Below are positions 33,738-43,387 of a stretch of DNA of 64,000 nucleotides, one piece after another (position 1 is the stretch's first letter; each line of letters begins with the position of its first letter). Origin of the DNA: Candidatus Rokuibacteriota bacterium (GTDB lineage Bacteria > Methylomirabilota > Methylomirabilia > Rokubacteriales > CSP1-6); contig JACPDG010000037.1 of NCBI GenBank assembly GCA_016184125.1, positions 171,502 through 235,501 on the forward strand, written 5' to 3'. The translations under genes and the position numbers were made by a program. The notes beneath the pieces are model-generated. The model had not been told where the DNA came from and ran no database searches. It saw only the letters and a program-made list of their open reading frames with translations.

Positions 33738-33999
33738 CCTGTGAACGAATCGAGCGGTCGAGGAGCGCCACGGCTTGCCGGGGCGCTCCGAGCGCCGGGG
33801 GGATCCGCGTGACGTCCGCTCTCCTGTTCGCCGAGTGAAGTCGAGGGCCGTCCCGGGTGTCCCGGGCCGCTTCCGAGCGCCGGGGGGTTTGGGGGGCCGT
33901 CGAGGCCCCAGGCCGAGCGCGAGCCCGAGGCGCGGCCCGGGTTCCCCGGGCCGTGTCCGAGCGCCGGGGGGTTTGGGGGGCCGTCGAGGCCCCCCATGA
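33738..33999 (-). repeat. Cluster of repeat fragments (families A and A/B hybrid)
   Basis: A truncated family A unit (33738-33801, from GTGAACGAATCGAGC to GCGCCGGGGGGATCC) is followed by two hybrid copies. Each hybrid ends in GCGCCGGGGGGTTTGGGGGG and CCGTCGAGGCCCC (ends near 33908 and 33997). The last one ends CCCCCCATGAGATC, seven bases before the DUF420 stop codon. The copies keep a GCCCGGG/CCCGGGC stem. The run fills the gap between pncA and DUF420. Confidence 0.8.
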
Positions 34000-34005
34000 G
34001 ATCAG

Positions 34006-34527
34006 TCAGCCCAGCCGATAGAGCAGGACGTAGACGGCGACCCCCGTTAGCGAGACGTACAGCCAGACGGGCAGCGTCCAGCGCGCGATGCGCGCGTGTC
34101 GCGAGAAGTCCGCCCGCAACGCCCGGTAGAGCGTCGTGAGCGCGAGCGGCACGATGACGGCCGCCAACACGACGTGCGTCAGCAGGAGGACGAAGTAGAC
34201 CGGCCGGATCCACCCCTGGCCCGTGAACGGCCGCGAGCCCGCGTGGTAGTGATACGTGACGTACGACACGAGGAACAGCGTGGAGACGACGACCGCGCTC
34301 GTCATGCACGTGAGGTGTCCGCGGACGTTGCGCCGGCGGATGAAGAGGAATCCGCTGACCAGCAGCACGGCGCTCGTCGCGTTGAGCGCGGCGTTGACGG
34401 TCGGCAGTATCGACACGTCGACGTGGGTCGCCGGCCGGCTCGGAGGGGCCAGCAGCAGCACGCCGACGACGAGCAGGATCAGCGAGCTCAGCACGCCGAT
34501 CAGCGGCAGCGCCACGCGGTCACGCAT
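34006..34527 (-). CDS. DUF420 family membrane protein (cytochrome oxidase assembly-related)
   Basis: 173 residues with four to five transmembrane helices. Conserved histidines occur in VDVSILPTVNAALNA, GHLTCMTSA, VTYHYHAG and LLTHVVLAAVIVPLA. The family (CtaM-like) supports heme-copper oxidase assembly in some bacteria. No oxidase genes are in the window. TATACT lies 9 nt upstream of the ATG, with no ribosome site, again suggesting a leaderless mRNA. Confidence 0.87.
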   Translation of the reverse strand: MRDRVALPLIGVLSSLILLVVGVLLLAPPSRPATHVDVSILPTVNAALNATSAVLLVSGFLFIRRRNVRGHLTCMTSAVVVSTLFLVSYVTYHYHAGSRPFTGQGWIRPVYFVLLLTHVVLAAVIVPLALTTLYRALRADFSRHARIARWTLPVWLYVSLTGVAVYVLLYRLG

Positions 34528-34848
34528 CGCGCCTGCAGTATAGTCGAGCGCGCGCGCGACGGCGTGAGGGCGCGTATCCCGGACGGAGCGAGGCCTCGTC
34601 ACTCGCTCCGCGCGCCGAGACCGTCGGCAACGACCAGGACCAGGAACGCGACGAGGACCGCGACACCGCGTACCATGTCTCCAGTCCCACGCACACGGGA
34701 TGCCTGCTGGCATCGGACTCGCACGAGTAGGAATCGAGCCCGAGCACGGGAAGCCGCGGGGTCAGTTCGCTCCTTTCCGCCCGCGGATGGATCGTCAGGC
34801 GCATCTCACGTGCTCGGGCTCGCGATTCCACATCCGGCGAGGTGAGCG
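34528..34848. other. Gene-poor interval
   Basis: 321 bp between the divergent DUF420 and RING-like genes. Apart from the DUF420 promoter box and one possible micro-ORF (34599-34676), I see no gene, repeat or RNA here. Confidence 0.5.
34599..34676 (-). CDS. Possible 25-residue hydrophobic micro-protein
   Basis: ATG followed by RGVAVLVAFLVLVVADGLG and a short polar end gives one transmembrane helix. No ribosome site is clear. It would be upstream of, and in the same direction as, the DUF420 gene. The evidence is only composition and position, so it may be spurious. Confidence 0.25.
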   Translation of the reverse strand: MVRGVAVLVAFLVLVVADGLGARSE

Positions 34849-35244
34849 GTGCGACGAAGGGCACGGGAGGCGGCCCGTCTCATGCGGGCCGAGCTCCGCC
34901 AGCGGTTCGAGAACCCTCGCCAGCGAGAAGCGCGAAAGATCGAGCGCCTCATGGACGGCGCCCGCGAGCGATGGGTGGCGGAGCAAGTGCGCGCGCTCTG
35001 CGAAACGAACCGCGACTGGCTGGCCTACGTCCGCCAGGTGATCCTCGGCCTTCGTCCCCGCGGGTGGCGCGCCCTCCCCAGCGGTCTCTGCCACGTGTGC
35101 GCCGAGACGCTCGAGACGAGCTGGACACCGGCCCTCGGCCTCCAGTGCCCGCGGAGGCACGACGTGCACCTCGGGTGCCTCGAGGTCAACGACGCCCCGT
35201 TGACCGCGCGCTGTCCGGTCTGTCTGCGACACGACGCCTCGTAG
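34849..35244 (+). CDS. Small protein with a RING-H2-like zinc-binding C-terminus
   Basis: 131 residues, no family recognised. The N-terminal 70 residues are charged and helical (RRRAREAARLMRAELRQRF). The C-terminal 55 contain eight potential ligands with spacing C-X2-C-X15-C-X3-H-X2-H-X2-C-X11-C-X2-C, visible as CHVC, CPRRHDVHLGC and CPVC. This fits the RING-H2 consensus exactly. RING domains bind two zinc ions in a cross-brace and serve mainly in ubiquitin ligases; bacterial examples are rare. The GTG start has GAGGTG five bases upstream. No ubiquitin-like genes are adjacent. Confidence 0.7.
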   Translation: MRRRAREAARLMRAELRQRFENPRQREARKIERLMDGARERWVAEQVRALCETNRDWLAYVRQVILGLRPRGWRALPSGLCHVCAETLETSWTPALGLQCPRRHDVHLGCLEVNDAPLTARCPVCLRHDAS

Positions 35245-35501
35245 GTCGCACGACATCAGCCCCGCCCTGCTGTCGGCTCGCTGCCGGCGCCGCCGTGAAA
35301 CGCGTGCACTCGCCGGCGAGACGAGAGCAATCCGGCTGTCGTCGACAGCCTCTTCGCTCTGACCGGCGGACGGGCCGGAATGGCGCGGGGATCTCGCCAG
35401 CCGAGAGTCGCGGGCATCCCGTTTGCCGCTCTCACGGCGTGACCGCTCCGAGGGGCGATGACAGATCCAGTCCCGACACCCAGCGAACAGGAGGAAGAGC
35501 G

Positions 35502-35810
35502 ATGCGTGCGATCCGTGGAATTGCGGTCCTGCTCGTGATCTTGATGGCGGCCGTCGGATGCCAGACGATGACCGGCAAGACGGCGGGCCAGACGGTCGAC
35601 GATTCGACCATCACCGCGGCGGTGAAGTCGAAGCTCGTCGCGGACAAGGCCTCCAACCTGACGCGGGTCGACGTCGACACCAACAACGGCGTCGTCTATC
35701 TGAACGGCTCGGTCGAGTCCGCCGAGCAGAAGGCGCGCGCCGAGCAGCTCGCGAAGGAAGCGAACGGCGTCAAGCGCGTCGTCAACAACCTGCAGGTGCA
35801 ACGCCGCTAG
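35502..35810 (+). CDS. BON-domain lipoprotein
   Basis: 102 residues. A signal peptide with lipobox (VLLVILMAAVGCQTM, Cys at about 20) is followed by a single BON domain: DDSTITAAVKSKLVAD, then VDVDTNNGVVYLNGSV and ANGVKRVVNNLQV. BON proteins (OsmY-like) bind phospholipid and help the envelope resist stress. The ribosome site AGGAGGAAGAGC is strong. An imperfect hairpin (GGCTGTCGTCGACAGCC, 35334-35350) lies in the 257-bp upstream gap. Confidence 0.9.
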   Translation: MRAIRGIAVLLVILMAAVGCQTMTGKTAGQTVDDSTITAAVKSKLVADKASNLTRVDVDTNNGVVYLNGSVESAEQKARAEQLAKEANGVKRVVNNLQVQRR

Positions 35811-35972
35811 CGGCACTCGCCGTCCCACCACCTCCTGACCGGCCGCGAGACGGCCCCGGCGACCGGTGTGGCCGACTCACGGCCGGTCGGGACGCGACGC
35901 TACGCGCGGTCGGCGACCTGCACAGGCCGGCGCCGGAAATCGGGCCGACGATGAGGACCGGCTCCGGCACGT

Positions 35973-38425
<2,453 letters not shown>

Positions 38426-38462
38426 TTTCTTCAACCGGCGCCAGGGCGGCTACCGTATTTCG

Positions 38463-38493
38463 TTGTCGAGACCGGACGGCCCCCCCTTATACT
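38463..38493 (+). promoter_or_regulatory. Putative promoter of the hybrid histidine kinase
   Basis: TTGTCG and TATACT (38488-38493) are 19 nt apart. The ATG follows 16 nt after the -10 box, with no ribosome site, so the leader would be only a few bases long. Confidence 0.4.
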
Positions 38494-38509
38494 GCGACGG
38501 ACCCACCCG

Positions 38510-41236
38510 ATGAACTGGCTCGGTCGCGTGCTCTTCGGCCCCCGGGATTTCCGCGACAGACAGCAGGCACAGCTCCGCGCCAGCGAATCCCGCTTCCGCG
38601 CGCTCCTCGAGTCCGCGCCCGACGCGATCGTGATCGTCGATCGCCTGGGTCACGTCGTGCTCGTGAACGGGCAGGCGGAGACGCTGTTCGGCTACCGGCG
38701 CGAGGAGCTGATCGGGGCCTCCGTCGAGATGCTCCTGCCCGAACACCTCCGCGAGGTCCACCGCCAGCACCGCGCCGCCTACAGCGCGGAGCCCCGCACG
38801 CGGGAGCTCGGCAGGGGCATCCTGCTCTCGGCACGCCGGAAGGACGGCACCCGCTTCCCCGCAGAGATCAGCCTGAGCCCGTTCGAGACGGAGGAGGGCC
38901 TGCTCATCACGGCGGTCGTGCGCGACATCAGCGAGCGGCGCCGCGCCGAGGTCGAGCGCGCCGCGCTGATCCGTGAGCAGACCGCGCGTGCCGAGGCGGA
39001 GGCCGCGCACCGGCGGATGGCGTTCCTCGCCGAAGCGAGCACCGTGCTGTCCGCGTCGCTCGACTACCCCGCCACGCTGAAGAGTGTCGCGCGCCTGGTG
39101 GTGCCGTACCTGGCCGACTGGTGCGCGGTCGACGTGCTCCGCGACGACCGGACGCTGCAGCGACTCGCGATCGCGCACCTCGATCCCGAGCGGGAGCGCT
39201 TCGCACAGGAGTGGTTCGAGCGCCATCCGATCTCGATGAGCGCGCGCTACGGCATCCCGAACGTGCTGCGCACCGGAAAACCCGAGCTCTGGACCCACGT
39301 GCCGGACACCGTGCTCGAGCGCTCGGCCGGCTCCGCCGAGGAGCTCGCCGCCTTGCGCGCCCTCGGCCTCCGGTCCGTCATGATCGTGCCGCTCGCCACC
39401 CGGGACCGGCTGCTGGGCACGATCACGTTCGTGACCGCGGAGTCCGAACGGACCTACGGCGAGGCCGACCAGGTGCTGGCCGAAGACCTGACGCAGCGGG
39501 CGGCGCTCGCCGTCGACAACGCGCGACTGTACCGCGAAGCCGAGTGGGCTCGGACGCGCGCCGAGGCCGCGGGCCAGCGTCTGAGGAACCTCCAGGCGGT
39601 CACCGAAGCGGCGCTCGCGCACCTGTCGCTCGACGAGCTCTTCGCCGAGCTGCTCGGGCGCATCACCCGCGCAGTCGGGGTCGACACGGCGGCGATCCTG
39701 CTGCTCGACGACGATCGGGCGACGCTGCGCCTGCGCGCGGCACGGGGCCTGGAGGACGCCCTCGGGCGAGGCATCACGATCCCGCTCGGGCGCGGCTTCG
39801 CCGGCCGCATCGCCGCGGAGCGCCGGCCGATCGTCATCCACGACGTGGCGAGCGCCGACGTGTTGAACCCGGTCATCCACGAGCAGAAGGTGCGGGTGCT
39901 CCTCGGCGCCCCGCTGATGATCGGCGACGCGGTCCTCGGCGTGCTGCACGTGGGCGCGCTCGACGACCGTCGCTTCACCGACGACGACGTCCAGCTTCTC
40001 CAGCTCGTCGCCGATCGCGTCGCGCTCGCGATCGACCGCGCCACCGTCTACCAGGCGGAACGGCGGGCACGCCGCGATGCCGAGGCGGCGAACCGGATGA
40101 AGGACGAGTTCGTCGCCACGGTGTCGCACGAGCTCAGGACGCCGCTCACGGCGATCCTCGGCTGGGCGCGCCTGCTGCGCAGCGGACGGTACGCGCTGCC
40201 GCCGGAGGCGGCGGCGCCGCTCGAGACCATCGAGCGCAACGCGCGCGCGCAAGCCCGGCTCGTCGACGACCTCCTCGACGTCTCGCGCATCATCACCGGG
40301 CGCCTCCGACTCGATCTCCGGCCGACCGACCTCGGCGGCGTGATCGAGGCGGCGCTCGACGCGGTCCGCCCGGCTGCCGCGGCCAAGGCGATCGCGCTCG
40401 AATCGTCCCTCGATCCGTCGGCGACGGCCGTGCTCGGCGATCCGAACCGGCTGCAGCAGATCGTCTGGAACCTGCTGACGAACGCCGTGAAGTTCACGCC
40501 GGACGGCGGTCGGGTCGCGCTCGAGGTCCGCCGTCACGGCAGCCGCGCCCTCGTCGTCGTTCGCGACACGGGCAAGGGCATCAGCGCCGAGTTCCTGCCG
40601 TACATCTTCGAGCGCTTCCGGCAAGAAGACTCCACGGCGACGCGCGCGCACGGTGGGCTCGGCCTCGGTCTCGCGATCGTGCGTCACCTCGCCGAGATGC
40701 ACGGGGGCACCGTGCACGCCGCAAGCCCGGGTGACGGGCTCGGCAGCACGTTCACGGTGGCGCTGCCGCTCGCGAGCCGTGACGTCGCGGCCCATGACCT
40801 GGACGCGAGCACACCCAGCTCGTCGACGAGGACGTCAGGCGGCAAGGCGCTCGACGCGCGCCTCGATGGACTTCGCGTGCTCGTCGTCGACGACGAGGTC
40901 GACAGCCGGGAGACGGTCGCCGCGATGCTGGTCGCGCAGGGCGCCGACGTGCTGACCGCGGCATCGGCTCCGGCAGCGCTGGAGACGCTCCATACCTCGG
41001 CGGTCGACGTGCTCGTCGCCGACATCGGCATGCCGGGCACCGATGGCTACGGGCTCATCCGCCAGGTCCGCGCGCTCCCGGCGCCGCGCGGTGCGGTCGC
41101 TGCCGTCGCGCTGACCGCGTATGCCCGCGCCGAGGATCGCCAGCGAGCGCGGACAGCCGGATACGACGCGCACATCGCGAAGCCGGTCGAGCCCGCGGCG
41201 CTGGCGGCCGTCATCGCGCACGTCCACGCCCGCTGA
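38510..41236 (+). CDS. Soluble hybrid histidine kinase (PAS-GAF-GAF-HisKA-HATPase-REC)
   Basis: 908 residues without transmembrane helices. PAS: residues about 25-140 (ESAPDAIVIVDRLGHVVLVN). First GAF about 165-340, second GAF about 370-525. H-box VATVSHELRTPLTAIL near 540. ATPase boxes NLLTNAVKFTPDGG, DTGKGIS and GGLGLGLAIV. C-terminal receiver from about 785 with VDDEVDS and the phospho-Asp in DIGMPG, and the lysine in HIAKPVE. The receiver would pass phosphate to a separate phosphotransfer protein or regulate the kinase itself. No output partner is adjacent. Confidence 0.93.
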   Translation: MNWLGRVLFGPRDFRDRQQAQLRASESRFRALLESAPDAIVIVDRLGHVVLVNGQAETLFGYRREELIGASVEMLLPEHLREVHRQHRAAYSAEPRTRELGRGILLSARRKDGTRFPAEISLSPFETEEGLLITAVVRDISERRRAEVERAALIREQTARAEAEAAHRRMAFLAEASTVLSASLDYPATLKSVARLVVPYLADWCAVDVLRDDRTLQRLAIAHLDPERERFAQEWFERHPISMSARYGIPNVLRTGKPELWTHVPDTVLERSAGSAEELAALRALGLRSVMIVPLATRDRLLGTITFVTAESERTYGEADQVLAEDLTQRAALAVDNARLYREAEWARTRAEAAGQRLRNLQAVTEAALAHLSLDELFAELLGRITRAVGVDTAAILLLDDDRATLRLRAARGLEDALGRGITIPLGRGFAGRIAAERRPIVIHDVASADVLNPVIHEQKVRVLLGAPLMIGDAVLGVLHVGALDDRRFTDDDVQLLQLVADRVALAIDRATVYQAERRARRDAEAANRMKDEFVATVSHELRTPLTAILGWARLLRSGRYALPPEAAAPLETIERNARAQARLVDDLLDVSRIITGRLRLDLRPTDLGGVIEAALDAVRPAAAAKAIALESSLDPSATAVLGDPNRLQQIVWNLLTNAVKFTPDGGRVALEVRRHGSRALVVVRDTGKGISAEFLPYIFERFRQEDSTATRAHGGLGLGLAIVRHLAEMHGGTVHAASPGDGLGSTFTVALPLASRDVAAHDLDASTPSSSTRTSGGKALDARLDGLRVLVVDDEVDSRETVAAMLVAQGADVLTAASAPAALETLHTSAVDVLVADIGMPGTDGYGLIRQVRALPAPRGAVAAVALTAYARAEDRQRARTAGYDAHIAKPVEPAALAAVIAHVHAR

Positions 41237-41314
41237 TCCCCGTCCCCCCATGAAGTCGGTCGCGTCGGTCCATGGCAGCCACGTTGCATGCCCCGGGCGC
41301 AAGGAGGGACGCCC

Positions 41315-41734
41315 ATGGCTGAGCCGTATGCTGCTTCGACCGCTGCCGACCACACCGCGACCGACGTCGCCGCCCGTCTTCGCGCCATCAGGCGCCGGCT
41401 GCCAGGCCAGGTCCAGCGCGAGCGAATCGAAACCGCCCAGATCCTCTACGGTCCGCTCTACTCCCTCGCCGAGGTGCGGATGAGGGTCGCCGAGGCCCTT
41501 CCGCGCCGTGTCGGATTCGTCCGCGGCGCCGCGCTCGAATCCATCGAGACGTACACGGGCCCGATCCCCGACGAGGCGTTGCTCAAGTGGGACGACGCCG
41601 TCCAGAGCGGCCTCTTCTCCCGGTTCATGGTCGCGACGCCCACGTACTACAGCGAGCGTCAGGTGGATCCGTGGATCATCGGGGAGGTGGATGGCACCGA
41701 CCGGTGGGTGGTCATCACCCAGTGGGACGTTTGA
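41315..41734 (+). CDS. Hypothetical protein
   Basis: 139 residues, not recognised. It is a soluble, acidic-to-neutral protein with a helix-rich first half (QRERIETAQILYGPLYSLAEVRMRV) and an aromatic C-terminal part (DRWVVITQWDV). AAGGAGGG is 8 nt before ATG 41315. Good codon usage and the ribosome site support it as real. A trace of a family A repeat end (CCCCCCATGAAGTC, 41245-41258) lies just upstream. Confidence 0.65.
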   Translation: MAEPYAASTAADHTATDVAARLRAIRRRLPGQVQRERIETAQILYGPLYSLAEVRMRVAEALPRRVGFVRGAALESIETYTGPIPDEALLKWDDAVQSGLFSRFMVATPTYYSERQVDPWIIGEVDGTDRWVVITQWDV

Positions 41735-41744
41735 CAAAACAAGC

Positions 41745-41866
41745 GGGGGCCCCCCGGCTTCGCCGACGCGACCGATCGTGGGGGGACGGTTTCTGGAGGG
41801 GGGCGAAGCCCCCTCCGAGGTGAAACCGAGGAGCGGGGGCCATTTCGGGCCCCCCGCACTGTTAGT
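41745..41866 (+). repeat. Distinct GC-rich hairpin element (family D)
   Basis: The element has GCGGGGGCCCCCCGGC at one end and CGGGGGCCATTTCGGGCCCC at the other, with GGAGGGGGCGAAGCCCCCTCC as a perfect stem-loop in the middle. It ends three to four bases before the convergent PRC-barrel stop codon. Only this copy is seen in the window, though its GGCCATTTCGGGCCCC core is shared with families A and B. Confidence 0.65.
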
Positions 41867-42460
41867 CTAGTACTTCGACTTCTCCTCCGTCTTGGGCGAC
41901 CCGCTGTCCCGCTTGGGCGAGTCCTCCCTGGGCTGCGTCGCGGGACTCGCGGCCGGTGCGCGCTCGCGGTCACGATCGCCCCGCGCGACACTGCGGTCGT
42001 ACTTCGGCGCCCGATCGAGCACGCTCTGCTCGATCCGGGCGGTCATCCGGTCCTTGTCCCGGCCGGCGGACACCGTCACGTCCGTCCACGGCACCACGAC
42101 CTTGTCCTCGGCGACGCCCAGCAACCCCCCCATGCCGATGATGGCGTGGGAGACCTTGCCGCTCTTCGGGTCGACCATGAGCTGGTTGATCTCGCCGATG
42201 TTCTTACCCTCCGCGTTGACGATCTTCATGCCGATGAGGCGGTTCGACTCGATGGCGCCCTCGCGGTTCTGCCACGCCTGGCGCTGGTCGTCACGCCGCT
42301 CACCGCGGTCGCCCCGCGTCGCGGGCTGGGTCGCGTCGGTCGCCGGTCGCTGCGCCGACGGCGTCTCGCGATCCTGACGCGGTTGCTGCGCCAGCCCAGG
42401 TGCAGCCAGCACCAGCGTGGGGAGCAACGCGATGACGGCTCCGGCCACGTACGTCTTCAT
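41867..42460 (-). CDS. Secreted PRC-barrel domain protein
   Basis: 197 residues with a Sec signal peptide (VIALLPTLVLAAPGLA, cleavage near residue 24). The low-complexity stretch up to residue 75 is rich in Arg, Gln, Asp. The PRC-barrel is IESNRLIGMKIVNAEGKNIG to VVPWTDVTV. The tail is again charged and disordered. PRC-barrels act as small binding or assembly modules; here probably in the periplasm. AGGTCAGG precedes the ATG. Confidence 0.86.
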   Translation of the reverse strand: MKTYVAGAVIALLPTLVLAAPGLAQQPRQDRETPSAQRPATDATQPATRGDRGERRDDQRQAWQNREGAIESNRLIGMKIVNAEGKNIGEINQLMVDPKSGKVSHAIIGMGGLLGVAEDKVVVPWTDVTVSAGRDKDRMTARIEQSVLDRAPKYDRSVARGDRDRERAPAASPATQPREDSPKRDSGSPKTEEKSKY

Positions 42461-42576
42461 AGCCTGACCTCGCTTGTTGAGGATTTGTTTCGCCCGGCGG
42501 TGCGCCGGACGTAGTCCGATGTCAGCAACCGGGGTGCCATGACGTGCTCCGGAGGCGATGCACGTCTTACGCGCAG

Positions 42577-42606
42577 TTGACAGAGCTGCTGCACGCCGCC
42601 TACGGT
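42577..42606 (+). promoter_or_regulatory. Leaderless-type promoter of the SDR gene
   Basis: TTGACA (42577-42582), an 18-nt spacer and TACGGT (42601-42606) are followed by only GCTCGCC and then the ATG. This is the same architecture as upstream of the ArsR gene at 22259. Confidence 0.5.
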
Positions 42607-42613
42607 GCTCGCC

Positions 42614-43366
42614 ATGAGACTCGCCGGAAAGGTCGCGCTGATCACCGGTGGAGGGACCGGAATCGGCAGGGCGGTCGCGACGCGGTTCGCCGAGCAGGGC
42701 GCCACGGTCATCGTCGCAGGTCGGCGCCCGGCACCGCTCGCCGCGGTCGTCGACGCGATCGGGGCCGCGGGCGGTCGCGCGCACGCGATCACCGCGGACG
42801 TGTCGCAGGTGGATGACGCCGCACGGCTCGTGCAGAAGACGGTCGCGCAGGCCGGCCGGCTGGACGTGCTCGTGAACAACGCGGGGATCATCACGTCGCG
42901 CGCGCCCGTCGGTGCGTGCACGGACGAGGATTTCACCCGCACGCTCGACGGGAACCTGCTCTCCGTCTTCCGCCTCACCACGGCGGCGCTCGACACGCTG
43001 AAGGGCTCGCGCGGCAGCGTCGTGAACATCGCGTCGGTCGCCGGACTCAAGGGTCGCCGCGGACTGCTCGCGTACGCGACGGCGAAAGCCGGCGTCGTGA
43101 GCCTGACGCGATCGATGTCGCTCGACCTCGCCCCGTTCCGCGTGCGGGTCAACGCCGTCTGTCCCGCGTACGTCGAGACGGACTTGAACCGCGACTTCCT
43201 CGCCGAGCTCAAGCGCACGGGCGGCTACGAGGATCTCCTCGCCATGCACCCGCTCGGCCTCGGTACGCCGGACGACGTGGCGTGGGCGGTGGTCTATCTC
43301 GCGAGCGACGAGGCACGCTGGGTCACGGGCGTGGCGCTTCCCGTCGACGGAGGCGTCATGGCGTGA
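42614..43366 (+). CDS. SDR family oxidoreductase (FabG-like)
   Basis: 250-residue classical SDR: ITGGGTGIG at residues 11-19, VNNAGI near 90, catalytic Ser in NIASVAG and YATAKAG as YxxxK. The C-terminal PVDGGVMA is typical of FabG/glucose dehydrogenase-like enzymes. The substrate is unknown. An in-frame GTG three codons upstream is possible. The gene is convergent with the DUF3604 gene. Confidence 0.92.
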   Translation: MRLAGKVALITGGGTGIGRAVATRFAEQGATVIVAGRRPAPLAAVVDAIGAAGGRAHAITADVSQVDDAARLVQKTVAQAGRLDVLVNNAGIITSRAPVGACTDEDFTRTLDGNLLSVFRLTTAALDTLKGSRGSVVNIASVAGLKGRRGLLAYATAKAGVVSLTRSMSLDLAPFRVRVNAVCPAYVETDLNRDFLAELKRTGGYEDLLAMHPLGLGTPDDVAWAVVYLASDEARWVTGVALPVDGGVMA

Positions 43367-43387
43367 GCGCGCGGCACACGCGTTGCC

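Noticed and set aside
35245-35501. Possible RNA element in the gap before the BON lipoprotein gene
   Set aside because: Only one short palindrome is visible and no known riboswitch or tRNA pattern could be traced.
38450-40795. Minus-strand open frame of 781 codons opposite the hybrid kinase
   Set aside because: It mirrors the kinase coding frame and shows no motif of its own.
41734-41750. TTGACA as a promoter after the hypothetical gene
   Set aside because: It points into a hairpin element and towards a convergent gene; no -10 box or downstream gene fits.
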